A stretch of 14,079 nucleotides of DNA, taken from the NCBI GenBank assembly GCA_900765575.1, contig CAAFRW010000274.1, positions 1-14,079 of the forward strand, in the 5' to 3' direction. The notes beneath the pieces were generated by a model that was not told where the DNA came from, searched no databases, and worked only from the letters and a program-made list of their open reading frames with translations. This DNA comes from Bacteroidaceae bacterium (GTDB lineage: Bacteria > Bacteroidota > Bacteroidia > Bacteroidales > Bacteroidaceae). A program made the translations under genes and the position numbers. This document shows positions 1 through 7,764 of this stretch, piece by piece; position 1 is the stretch's first letter; each line of letters opens with the position of its first letter.

Positions 1-1620
1 TACCATGCCATCGATTCGGAAGTGAGCGACCCGTTCCAATACTATCAGGCTACCCGGTATATCGACCAAACTATTCCCCGTTTCCCGGTAAAAGGAAAAG
101 GACTGAAAGACGAAGGATACTACACCATCAGCACCACCAACTGGATGCCTTATTCGTGGAGTATCAACAATGTAGCCTTTGCCGAAGTTTGGAACACCTC
201 CCTGGCCTACTGGCAGGCAGGCCGTCCCGAAGAAGCCTTTCATTTGTTTAAAAGCTCCGTACTCGACGGGATGTATCTGGGACACTGCCCCGGCAACTTC
301 GGACAAATCAGTTTCTATGATTCGGCACGGGGCGAATGTTACCGCGACTTTGGCGACCCGATAGGGGTGGCATCCCGCGTGTTGACACAGGGATTATTCG
401 GTATTCATCCCGATTTGCTGAACGGACAAGTCCGCATCCGGCCGGGATTCCCTCAAGAGTGGGACCATGCCTCGCTGCATGCTTCGTATATCGACTTCTC
501 GTTCCTTCGTAAAGGAGATGTGGAAACTTATCATATCACTCCTCGTTTCAACAAGCAGTCTACCATCCTGCTCACTATTCCGGCATGGAAAGAGCGTTAC
601 GAGTCTATCCTTGTGAACGGGCAGAACGTCACTCCCCAGCAGGTTGAAAGTGTAGGAATACCTCGCCTCACCATCGAATGTCCCGCCGAAAAAGAGATAA
701 ACGTAGAGATTCGTTGGAAAGGGAAAAACATCGCTTTGCAGGAGGCGCAGCTCTGTAACGGAAAGATGCGCGGAACTCCGAAAGACGGTATGCTGTTTGC
801 CCTGTACAAACAAGGCGATATGCAATGGTGGCAACCTCTAACGGTGAACCGTCCGGACAGAGGCGCTACGTTCTACGGTACGGAACTTCCGGCGAATCCG
901 CTGGCTACCTACCGCACCGTACCGATGGATGCCCTTTGGAATGCCAACGTGACGGATATCTTCGAGAATCAATACAGCACTCCCCGCTCGCCTTACACCA
1001 CCTTACAGATTCCTTTACAGGGAATAGGTGAATGGTGCCATCCGAAGGAGACGGCCGAGATTGATGACTCAGGCTTGCGCAAACAGGTACGCAACGGAGT
1101 ATTTACCCTGCCGCAAGGCATCCCGTTCCGCACTCCCGCCGAAGGGAAAAACATAGCTTATACCACTTTATGGGACAACTATCCCGACTCCGTGCACGTG
1201 GCGCTAAACGGGAAAGCGTCCGGCATTTATCTGTTATTGGCCGGAAGCACCAACCACATGCAATGCCATCAAGAGAATGGAATTATTACCGTTACATATC
1301 AAGACGGCAGCCGGGAAACCTTATCGCTGGTCAATCCGGAGAACTGGGTACCCATAGAGCAGGATTTATATTTGGACAGCATCGCTTTCCAAAGCTCTGC
1401 TCCGCGTCCGTACCGGGTCGTTCTCTCTTCGGGAATGGTGAGCAACCAACTCGAAAAGGATTTAAAGCTCAAAGGATTTAACGACCGCCGCATCCCCGGT
1501 GGAGCGGCCACCGTTCTTTATTTACCGCTCGATAAAAAGAAAGAGCTGAAACAACTCAGTGTGGAATCCCGTGCCAACGATGTGGTAATAGGATTAATGG
1601 GAGCCACCCTGGCAGAATAA
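1..1620 (+). CDS. DUF4450 domain protein, C-terminal part (glycosidase-like)
   Basis: The frame is open from the first base, so this is the 3' part of a larger gene; an in-frame GTG at 22 is probably not the real start. The visible 540 residues begin in an aromatic- and Gly-rich helical segment (NWMPYSWSINNVAFAE, then LAYWQAGRPEEAFHLFKSS and GDPIGVASRVLTQGLFGIHPD), typical of the end of an (alpha/alpha)6 toroid as in glycoside hydrolases. A beta-sandwich-like tail follows (VRIRPGFPQEWDHASLHASY and later strands). I recognise this as the Bacteroidales DUF4450 family, secreted proteins usually of about 1100-1200 residues linked to polysaccharide use; I assign the name from memory of the family. 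Substrate and catalytic residues cannot be read here, and the signal peptide lies outside the window. The gene ends in TAA, and a strong terminator follows about 135 bp later, so it is probably the last gene of its transcript. Confidence 0.75.
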   Translation, partial: YHAIDSEVSDPFQYYQATRYIDQTIPRFPVKGKGLKDEGYYTISTTNWMPYSWSINNVAFAEVWNTSLAYWQAGRPEEAFHLFKSSVLDGMYLGHCPGNFGQISFYDSARGECYRDFGDPIGVASRVLTQGLFGIHPDLLNGQVRIRPGFPQEWDHASLHASYIDFSFLRKGDVETYHITPRFNKQSTILLTIPAWKERYESILVNGQNVTPQQVESVGIPRLTIECPAEKEINVEIRWKGKNIALQEAQLCNGKMRGTPKDGMLFALYKQGDMQWWQPLTVNRPDRGATFYGTELPANPLATYRTVPMDALWNANVTDIFENQYSTPRSPYTTLQIPLQGIGEWCHPKETAEIDDSGLRKQVRNGVFTLPQGIPFRTPAEGKNIAYTTLWDNYPDSVHVALNGKASGIYLLLAGSTNHMQCHQENGIITVTYQDGSRETLSLVNPENWVPIEQDLYLDSIAFQSSAPRPYRVVLSSGMVSNQLEKDLKLKGFNDRRIPGGAATVLYLPLDKKKELKQLSVESRANDVVIGLMGATLAE

Positions 1621-1679
1621 GAATTCAATAGGTTAACAAGTATAGATTTCATTTCAAGTTAATCCGTTATGGAAAGATG

Positions 1680-1720
1680 AGAATCAGGAGTTATTATTTC
1701 CTTTAACTACCGGTTCGCAT
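1680..1720. repeat. Imperfect hairpin with GAATCAGGAGTTA / TAACTACCGGTTC arms
   Basis: The 15-nt arms (1680-1694 and 1706-1720 approximately) pair with two mismatches and two G-T wobbles around a loop of about ten bases. The right arm and its flank (CTTTAACTACCGGTTCGCAT) recur as CTTTAACTACTGATTCGCAT at 7350-7369, so this is an interspersed repeat in the window, not only a local hairpin. Confidence 0.5.
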
Positions 1721-1755
1721 AGAAATATAGATTAAGTAAGGTTTAGTATGGAGGG

Positions 1756-1785
1756 GGAGATAGTCTGTGAAGACTGTCTCCTTTT
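1756..1785 (+). terminator. Rho-independent terminator after the DUF4450 gene
   Basis: GGAGATAGTCT, loop GTGA, AGACTGTCTCC, then TTTT: an 11-bp stem with one wobble pair and a U tract. It should end the transcript of the DUF4450 gene and insulate the promoter immediately downstream. Confidence 0.85.
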
Positions 1786-1786
1786 A

Positions 1787-1818
1787 TTTGGAAAAGACGC
1801 TTTTCTTTTGTATCTTTG
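1787..1818 (+). promoter_or_regulatory. Bacteroides sigma-ABfr-type promoter (TTTG-N20-TATCTTTG)
   Basis: TTTG at 1787-1790 and TATCTTTG at 1811-1818 are 20 bp apart, an exact fit to the -33/-7 consensus of Bacteroides housekeeping promoters. Transcription would begin near 1825, just past the terminator. No credible ORF follows before 2309, so it makes either a leader of nearly 490 nt for the STAND gene or a separate non-coding RNA containing the 22-bp array. Confidence 0.7.
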
Positions 1819-1928
1819 TAAACGTTGAACCCGGCTATACTTCTTTGCCTGCCTGATTCATTGCAGGAGCTAAAGGGATTCTATCACTTCCAAGTCTCTT
1901 TTCCGGCGCTTTCAGGGCCTTTTTCCAT

Positions 1929-2082
1929 ACACTACGTCTTCCCAGCTCATGCAGTACGTCTACTTGCCTGTCGCACTACCTCTTCATAGCGAATGCACTA
2001 CGTCTTTCACCTTACGTTTCCTTATAAAAGCCCTTAGGTATATAGACGTTTGGCCTTAGGTGACTATATCCTTTCCCTTACA
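1929..2082. repeat. 22-bp-period degenerate repeat array (ACTACGTCT / CTTAGG type)
   Basis: Four copies of GCACTACGTCT-like 11-mers start at 1929, 1951, 1973 and 1995, exactly 22 bp apart (ACACTACGTCT, GCAGTACGTCT, GCACTACCTCT, GCACTACGTCT). The same register continues with CTTA(C/G)(G/A) hexamers starting at 2011, 2033, 2055 and 2077, again 22 bp apart, so about seven units drift from one motif to another. Because 22 is not a multiple of 3, a coding repeat is unlikely. The array is non-coding and lies between a perfect promoter and the STAND gene. Confidence 0.7.
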
Positions 2083-2256
2083 TTCCCTAGATGATTTTCC
2101 TCTTTATACCTGTCCCTGAATATAAGATAAGCCGAAAAAAGAACTCTAAAGAAACAATGCCAGCCTATATCCGCATGTAACAGGCCGCTAATAGAGTCCG
2201 GATGGGAAGAAATGAAAAAAGAATGGACAAAATCTTCCGAAAACCATTAAATTCCA

Positions 2257-2264
2257 TAAATTTG
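2257..2264 (+). promoter_or_regulatory. Promoter -7 element (TAAATTTG) of the STAND gene
   Basis: TAAATTTG matches TAnnTTTG and lies 44 bp before the ATG at 2309, giving a leader of about 38 nt. The -33 position carries only a poor match (TCTT/TTCC around 2233-2238), so this would be a weak or activator-dependent promoter, unlike the perfect one at 1787-1818. Confidence 0.5.
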
Positions 2265-2308
2265 TGGCAAACAATGAATGAGTTATAAACTTCTATACTT
2301 CTCAGCCT

Positions 2309-5300
2309 ATGAATGCCCAAACACCTTGGCGTACGTTTACCATCTTCGTAAGCAGTACTTTCCTCGATATGGAAGCCGAAAGAGACTACCTGAATAACCT
2401 GATTGCCCGTAAACTGGAACATGAATTCGAGAAACAACATGTTTCTCTCCGCTTCATCGACTTACGCTGGGGCGTGCACACCGATAAGAATGAGGCGAAA
2501 GAGCTCAGGGAAGCTTCGGTATTGAAAGTCTGTCTGGAGGAGATTAAACGTAGTCGTCCGTTTTTTGTCGCGATACTCGGCGACCGCTATGGCTGGGTGC
2601 CTCCCCGTGAGCGTTACCAACAAATCCTTCAGTCGCTGGACGAAGACGAACGTCCTTTACTAAGAGAGGGAGAAGGTGCCAGTGTTACCGCACTGGAGAT
2701 TCTCTACGGGGCGTTGGGCGACCACTCCCTTCTGAACCACAGCTTGTTCTATTTCCGGGATAAAGCATCCTACGAGGGAATGACACCCGAAGAGCGAGCC
2801 ACTTACCAAGACCCGGAATATGCCGACCGACAGCTCTCCCTGAAAGAGAAGATTCAGCAGGAATGTACCCAAAACGGACTGGAAGAGAACGTGCAAACCT
2901 ACAAGCTGCACTGGAAAAAGGGACGCTTTACGGGATTAGAAGAATGGGGACAAATGGTGGAGAACCAGTTGCGCCGGGAGATAGAAAAGGAAATAGCCGA
3001 AACGGAACAAAGCACTCCGAAAGACTGGTACGAGATGGAAGAACTCCAACACGACATCTTTGTACATGACAAAACAGAACTGTTTACCGGACGGGAAGCA
3101 CTGCTGAAAGAACTGACCGACTTTGCCTGCCGCCACACCGGAATAAAAGTAATCAGCGGTTGGAAAACACAGGGCAAGAGTGCCATGCTATGCAAGCTCT
3201 ACACCACCCTGTCCGGACAGGAAGACCCCGACCGGATTCTCTTGCTACACTGCGCCGGCATCTCCATTCACTCCTGTTACACCTTCAGGATGTTTTGCCG
3301 GTGGAGCCGCCAACTATGCAACGTATTGGGATTGCCCTATACAGAACCGGAAAAAGAGGGTAAACAGGAGCGCCGGATGTTTCTCGAACTGGTAAAGAAA
3401 GCCACCCAAGCCGGAAAGAAGGTAACGATACTGATAGACGCTACCGAGAACTTTTATCCTTCGGACGATGCTTACAATTACGAGTGGCTGCCAGAAGAAG
3501 CCAGTGTATTCGTAACGACCATCCGGACCGAAGAAAACGAATATATAGAGGAGATAACCCGATATAAGCCTCATGCCGAAGTCATCCCTCTCCCCTATCT
3601 GGAACGGGAAGAGGCCCGCGAACTTATTATCCGCCGCTGCGAAAGCTACCATAAGAACATTGCTCCCCGGGTGGTGGAAACCATGCTGAACAAGAAATCG
3701 GACATCACGGAAGAGATGAAGAAGCAGGGCTTAACGGATGTGTACGGATTCTTCTTTCCGCTTTGGCTTGTGTTAGTCACCGACTACCTGATTCTGATGG
3801 GAGCCGACGATTACAGCAAAGCGAACGAAAGCGACGAAACGGATAATGAGCTGAAACTTGAAAACTACCTGTGTCAGGTAGCTGCCGATATCTCGATAGA
3901 CGGAGGAGCAGTGGTAACGAACCGTTTCATCCCGCGCTTGATAGCTGATAACGACAAAGGGTTCGTCATGACTGTGCTCTCGCTTATAGCCATCTCATAC
4001 CGTGGCCTGCGCGAGAATGACCTGGCCGTGATTCTAGGTAACCAATGGGATGAGTTGACCTTTGCCAAACTGCACTATTACTTTCGGAACATCTTAGTAG
4101 AAGATTACGAAACGGGATGCTGGAAATACCGCCACCAGCACATTGCCGATTGCATAAACATGATGTCGTCCGAAACCTTCAATGCAGGTTTGCATAACGG
4201 CCTTTCACGTTACTACTTCTACAAGAAAAAGGACGGAGGCCCCGTATGGGCTTCCAGCGCCATCTACCACATGTTCCATGCAGACCGGAAGGACTTGGTA
4301 GCCACCCTCTACGCTTCGGCTATAGATGAAGAGTGGAACCGGCTGGACGAAATGACCTCTACCATCTGCGAACGCATCAAAGAAGACCCCGCACAAAACC
4401 TGGAGTGGTTTATCGATATGGTTTGCTACCCCTTGGAAGAATCGCCCACGCTGAAAGCACCCGAGTTCACGGAGTGGTTGCATGCTGTGGGATATGCCCA
4501 ATTATATGAGTATGCAACGAAAAGCCTCTTCCCGGCGCTTAAGAATATCCAAAACGAGATGGCTTTACACTTTGCTTTGGGCATTGAGGAAACCGTTACG
4601 CGCTTCTGCAAAGGGAACAAACAGGAAGAAAACATATTACAGCCTTTCTATCTGGCTATTGCCGACATCTACGACAAGGACAAAGACATTCCCCATTATA
4701 AAAAATACATACAGCTGGCTAAAGGTATCAAGCAGGAAAACGAAACCGAACAACAGGAAACAGAAAACTATCTGGATGCCGAGCAAGGACGTATCGCCAT
4801 GCACCAAGGTGAGTATCAGACAGCCGAAACATATCTTCTCCGCTCCTTCCGCCGCTGTGAAGCAGAGTATAAACAAAACCCGACCAGCCCCGAGGCCTGC
4901 GGGTCGATGCTGATTAGCTGCATACAGCTGTTCGACCTTTACGAGCAATGGGAGAAAAAGGAGAAAAGAGAGTTCTATATACAACAAGCGCTCGCCTGCC
5001 TGCCTTATATCCCCACAAACGATTACAAAGGTATCAAATATGCTGGCGCCTTTTACGAACGGGCCGGCCGATATTACATTTCTACCGGAGACATCGAGAA
5101 AGCGGAGAAAGCGATAAAAAAATGCATCGACTACTACCGGCAACTGCACGAGATGCAGCTGGATAACGCCGAAGATACCATATTGCTGGGCATCGCCTAC
5201 GAAAGTATGGGAAGCTATTATGAGGAATTGTTCGAGAACTATGCCAAGGCTTACGAATACTATTGCCTCCAATATACCACGTTTAAAAACGTGTTGGACA

Positions 5301-6271
5301 AAGACCCGTCCAACATCGAATGCATCCGCTTTACAACTATCGCCATCGGGCACATTACCTCCATGCTTTCGGAGATGGGACGCAACAGGGAAACCATTCC
5401 TTACCATTGGGAACGGCTTCACCTCCTGCAACAGTTGGGCGAGCAATATACGGAAAGGAAGGAACTGATGGATAGGGCCTTCACTTATTGGGAATTGTCC
5501 GACTGCCTGAAAGAGTATCCCGAAGCGTTCAACCTGGATGCCTCGCAAGATAACGTCGCCTTGTTGCTCCGCAACGCCATTGAACTCTATGCAACCGCTT
5601 ACAAAGAATATGGAGACGACGGGTGTCACTATTCCCTTGTAGTCTGCCTGTATAGCCTGTTCCTGCACTGCGGGACAGACGATATGAAGCAGAAAACGCA
5701 GCTCTTTCTTGAGTTATGGAAGGCTTACCAACTGAACCCGGGGAATCAGGAGTTAGACGCTGGGCTCACCGCCGAAATCCAACGTCTCTACCTTATCTTG
5801 GCCGGAAAGGAGCCAACAAAGAAATCGCTCTTCAACCAACTGTTCGAGGACGGGAAGTATCAGGACGCCATCATGGAATACAATCTTCAAGAGAACCATA
5901 CACCACAAGAGAAGTTACTTTATGGGCTTTGTCTGCTTCGCACCCATTTCCCGGCAAAAGCCGAAGAGTTATTCTGCAAGCTGCGGCAAGAGAATGTGAA
6001 GAACGAGATAGCGGGGACAGCAACGGCCAATTTACTGCTCTGCTTCCTGCTCCGCAAGAAGATACCGGAATACGAAACCCTGTACGCCTCGCTCAGTCAG
6101 GCGGAACAAGAGAGCGGCCCCGTCCAACTCTTGCAACAGGCATATAGGGAGTGGGAAACCCAAACACGCGACACACGCCCATGGTATAAACGAATATTCT
6201 CGGAGAATCCGCTCCCTAAAGAAACACCCGTAAAGCTAACACCGCCTTACGGTTGGGAGAAACTATTTTAG
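2309..6271 (+). CDS. DUF4062 - STAND NTPase - TPR protein, putative signalling or defence ATPase
   Basis: A 1320-residue solitary protein. Residues about 8-130 match DUF4062, the N-terminal domain of TEP1/NWD1/NPHP3-like proteins: FVSSTFLDMEAERD (13-26), DLRWGV (51-56), EEIKRSRPFFVAILGDRYGW (77-96). A charged helical linker (about 160-245) leads to a STAND/NACHT-like P-loop NTPase: Walker A GWKTQGKS at 284-291, Walker B VTILIDAT at 372-379, sensor-1-like VTTIR near 402-406. RGLRENDLAVIL and RHQHIAD suggest the usual winged-helix region near 560-610. From about 820 to 1240 come helical repeats of TPR type (for example EQGRIAMHQGEYQTAETYLL), plus a C-terminal repeat block (1170-1290). Family knowledge: STAND proteins are ATP-dependent oligomerising switches with an N-terminal effector and a C-terminal sensor. 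An immune role with DUF4062 as a TIR-like effector is inference. There is no Shine-Dalgarno, as usual in Bacteroides. No signal peptide, so cytoplasmic. Confidence 0.85.
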   Translation: MNAQTPWRTFTIFVSSTFLDMEAERDYLNNLIARKLEHEFEKQHVSLRFIDLRWGVHTDKNEAKELREASVLKVCLEEIKRSRPFFVAILGDRYGWVPPRERYQQILQSLDEDERPLLREGEGASVTALEILYGALGDHSLLNHSLFYFRDKASYEGMTPEERATYQDPEYADRQLSLKEKIQQECTQNGLEENVQTYKLHWKKGRFTGLEEWGQMVENQLRREIEKEIAETEQSTPKDWYEMEELQHDIFVHDKTELFTGREALLKELTDFACRHTGIKVISGWKTQGKSAMLCKLYTTLSGQEDPDRILLLHCAGISIHSCYTFRMFCRWSRQLCNVLGLPYTEPEKEGKQERRMFLELVKKATQAGKKVTILIDATENFYPSDDAYNYEWLPEEASVFVTTIRTEENEYIEEITRYKPHAEVIPLPYLEREEARELIIRRCESYHKNIAPRVVETMLNKKSDITEEMKKQGLTDVYGFFFPLWLVLVTDYLILMGADDYSKANESDETDNELKLENYLCQVAADISIDGGAVVTNRFIPRLIADNDKGFVMTVLSLIAISYRGLRENDLAVILGNQWDELTFAKLHYYFRNILVEDYETGCWKYRHQHIADCINMMSSETFNAGLHNGLSRYYFYKKKDGGPVWASSAIYHMFHADRKDLVATLYASAIDEEWNRLDEMTSTICERIKEDPAQNLEWFIDMVCYPLEESPTLKAPEFTEWLHAVGYAQLYEYATKSLFPALKNIQNEMALHFALGIEETVTRFCKGNKQEENILQPFYLAIADIYDKDKDIPHYKKYIQLAKGIKQENETEQQETENYLDAEQGRIAMHQGEYQTAETYLLRSFRRCEAEYKQNPTSPEACGSMLISCIQLFDLYEQWEKKEKREFYIQQALACLPYIPTNDYKGIKYAGAFYERAGRYYISTGDIEKAEKAIKKCIDYYRQLHEMQLDNAEDTILLGIAYESMGSYYEELFENYAKAYEYYCLQYTTFKNVLDKDPSNIECIRFTTIAIGHITSMLSEMGRNRETIPYHWERLHLLQQLGEQYTERKELMDRAFTYWELSDCLKEYPEAFNLDASQDNVALLLRNAIELYATAYKEYGDDGCHYSLVVCLYSLFLHCGTDDMKQKTQLFLELWKAYQLNPGNQELDAGLTAEIQRLYLILAGKEPTKKSLFNQLFEDGKYQDAIMEYNLQENHTPQEKLLYGLCLLRTHFPAKAEELFCKLRQENVKNEIAGTATANLLLCFLLRKKIPEYETLYASLSQAEQESGPVQLLQQAYREWETQTRDTRPWYKRIFSENPLPKETPVKLTPPYGWEKLF

Positions 6272-6595
6272 GGGGGGGAATGAATGGAAAGGCCCCTCTT
6301 TTAGAAGAGTCTTGCACAGTTGGAGCAGGTTCAGGCTTGACTTTTTGGAAAAAACAAGCACCGATTGCCTTGACTTTTTGGAAAAGAGAGGCTCTATGCA
6401 AAGCCTATATCTATTCCTCAAAGAAAAACAATCACCGTACGGCATTCGAAGTTCATCTGAAAACTTCTGTGCGGATGGTTGTACTTCCAACAAAATCTGA
6501 TAGGACTCTTTGGCTTTTATTCGTTACAATCCGTCGCTTTTCAGAAGGGACGATTTAGTTTTGACTTTACCTCTCCTTCTTACCCTTTTCCGATT
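6272..6595. other. Convergent intergenic region with a 33-bp-spaced direct repeat
   Basis: No credible gene lies here. CTTGACTTTTTGGAAAA (17 bp) occurs at 6336-6352 and 6369-6385, exactly 33 bp apart. A run of eight G overlaps the STAND stop codon, and CCCCTCTTTT follows at 6293, which could form a weak terminator stem. The short hairpin CTCTT-TTAG-AAGAG is at 6296-6309. Short overlapping frames here owe their repetitive peptides to the DNA repeat and I did not call them. Confidence 0.5.
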
Positions 6596-7198
6596 CTATT
6601 TAAAAATCAAGAACCTTTCCGTTAACGGGGCAAAAGTCTTCTCGCCGGGTTTCTCGGCCGGCGTACCGAAGGGCATCTCGGCTATAAGCTCCCAGTTGGG
6701 ATTCAAGTTCCACTCTTTGGCTACCGCCTCGTTAATGAGTGGATTATAATGTTGCAAAGAGGCTCCGAAACCGGCATCCTCCAACATGGTCCACACGGCA
6801 AACTGATGCATCGCCGACGTTTGCTGCGACCAGTTCGGGAAGTTGGCGGCATAAGAAGGGAATTGAGCCTGCAACTTCTTTACCACTTCCGTGTCTTCGA
6901 AAAAAAGAACGGTTCCGTAACCGGAGGCAAAAGAACGGTTAATCTTTGCTTCCGTCTTGGGGAAGACTTCCGCCGGAACAATTTTTCGAAGTGTTTCTTT
7001 CGTTATATCCCAAAGACGTTTGTGGTTAGCTCCCAGCAACAGCACCATTCGGGTTGTCTGCGAGTTAAAAGCCGAAGGCACGTGCATGATAGCCGTGTCG
7101 AGAATTTCTATGATTCTTTCATCCGAAACCGGAGACTTGCTCTCCAACGCATAATATGTTCTGCGATGTTTTATCGCTGTAATAAAATCTCTTGCCAT
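6596..7198 (-). CDS. Nitroreductase family protein (FRM2/HBN1-like)
   Basis: A 200-residue flavoprotein oxidoreductase, probably cytoplasmic, FMN-dependent and using NAD(P)H. The opening AIKHRRTYYAL (8-18) carries the basic FMN-phosphate-contacting residues of nitroreductases. HVPSAFNSQTTR (39-50), followed by HKRLWDITKETL and later WTMLEDAGFGASLQHYNPLI, is characteristic of the FRM2/HBN1 subgroup named after yeast lipid-signalling and stress proteins. Length is normal for that subgroup, so it looks intact. The physiological substrate is unknown; this subgroup is associated with reduction of nitro compounds and oxidative or nitrosative stress. The ATG at 7198 is preceded by GGAGGAAA seven bases upstream, a rare clear Shine-Dalgarno here that fixes the start. 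It converges with the STAND gene and diverges from the propeller lipoprotein gene. I found no TAnnTTTG promoter in the 200 bp upstream. Confidence 0.9.
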   Translation of the reverse strand: MARDFITAIKHRRTYYALESKSPVSDERIIEILDTAIMHVPSAFNSQTTRMVLLLGANHKRLWDITKETLRKIVPAEVFPKTEAKINRSFASGYGTVLFFEDTEVVKKLQAQFPSYAANFPNWSQQTSAMHQFAVWTMLEDAGFGASLQHYNPLINEAVAKEWNLNPNWELIAEMPFGTPAEKPGEKTFAPLTERFLIFK

Positions 7199-7202
7199 AC
7201 TG

Positions 7203-7210
7203 TTTCCTCC
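7203..7210 (-). promoter_or_regulatory. Strong ribosome binding site (GGAGGAAA) of the nitroreductase gene
   Basis: On the minus strand GGAGGAAACAGT precedes the ATG. Most genes in this window lack such a site, so it supports the chosen start and suggests initiation by Shine-Dalgarno pairing for this gene. Confidence 0.75.
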
Positions 7211-7226
7211 ATTTATTTATAATTTG

Positions 7227-7367
7227 TGCGAATCAGGAGTGAAAGGAGATTAAGCTCCATGCCTTACTTTATGCACGCCGTGTATTATTCCGAAACTATC
7301 GAGCTTTCACTCCGAAGCCCGCTTGTGGACTGATAGCCCCTTTTACTCCTTTAACTACTGATTCGCA
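7227..7367. repeat. Long imperfect inverted repeat upstream of nitroreductase
   Basis: Twenty-two-nt arms at 7227-7248 and 7346-7367 are reverse complements with two mismatches (outer TGCGAATCAG / CTGATTCGCA, inner AAAGGAG / CTCCTTT). A second nested pair, GGAGTGAAAG at 7236-7245 and CTTTCACTCC at 7304-7313, is perfect and competes for the left arm, so two alternative folds are possible. The right arm is related to the repeat at 1700-1720. It lies in the shared 566-bp space between divergent genes, where it could be a regulatory or mobile repeat. Confidence 0.6.
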
Positions 7368-7370
7368 TTA

Positions 7371-7700
7371 CTTGTCCATAAAACAACAAAGAGCTCCTTC
7401 TTTCATCTGGAAAAGCTGTATACCGCACTTGACAGCATTCCTCTTTTTGTATCCGCGCGCATGCGACCGAGGTTTTACATCCCCTTCCTATATAGACGAA
7501 AGCCTTTATCAAACTCCCTCCACCTTACCAACCCGGCATCTCTCCGTATGCATGCTTTCTCTATATGGAGATTGTCACGTTGTGGGCTTGATAAAGTTGA
7601 ACAATAGTTATCATATAAACAAATAAAACAGGCTCTTTGTTTTAAAATGTTATAGTACTCTCCTCAAAAAAGAAAAGGTATTTACCTTTAAAACAACTCT
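7371..7700. other. Gene-free stretch with minor dyads
   Basis: No convincing gene. The only long frame (7372-7626) starts with TTG, lacks a ribosome site and has no recognisable composition. Two dyads are visible: CTTTATCAA at 7504-7512 with TTGATAAAG at 7588-7596, and AAAGGTA-TT-TACCTTT at 7674-7689. The second lies just upstream of the propeller gene promoter and might be an operator. Confidence 0.4.
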
Positions 7701-7705
7701 TTTTA

Positions 7706-7737
7706 TTTGGAATCTAATAATTTACCTGTTATATTTG
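7706..7737 (+). promoter_or_regulatory. Bacteroides promoter (TTTG-N20-TATATTTG) of the propeller lipoprotein gene
   Basis: TTTG at 7706-7709 and TATATTTG at 7730-7737 are 20 bp apart, an exact consensus match. Transcription should start near 7744, about 20 nt before the ATG at 7765. This excludes the in-frame TTG at 7735, which lies inside the promoter, as the start codon. Confidence 0.8.
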
Positions 7738-7764
7738 TTACATCTTATTATTCAACTACAATTT

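Noticed and set aside
1929..2082. CRISPR array
   Set aside because: The repeats are 11-mers in 22-bp units and degenerate; there are no 24-40-bp repeats with unique spacers and no cas genes.
4637..5668. Long minus-strand open frame (343 codons) inside the STAND gene
   Set aside because: It lies opposite a frame with clear domain content. Long antisense frames like this follow from the codon usage of the sense gene.
6271..6301. Terminator from the G-run after the STAND stop codon pairing with CCCCTCTTTT
   Set aside because: Only a 4-5-bp G/C stem with a long loop and an interrupted T run; too weak to call as a separate feature.
7372..7626. 84-codon open frame on the plus strand upstream of the propeller gene
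   Set aside because: It starts with TTG without a ribosome site, has no recognisable family or plausible composition, and ends before the real promoter. Probably chance.
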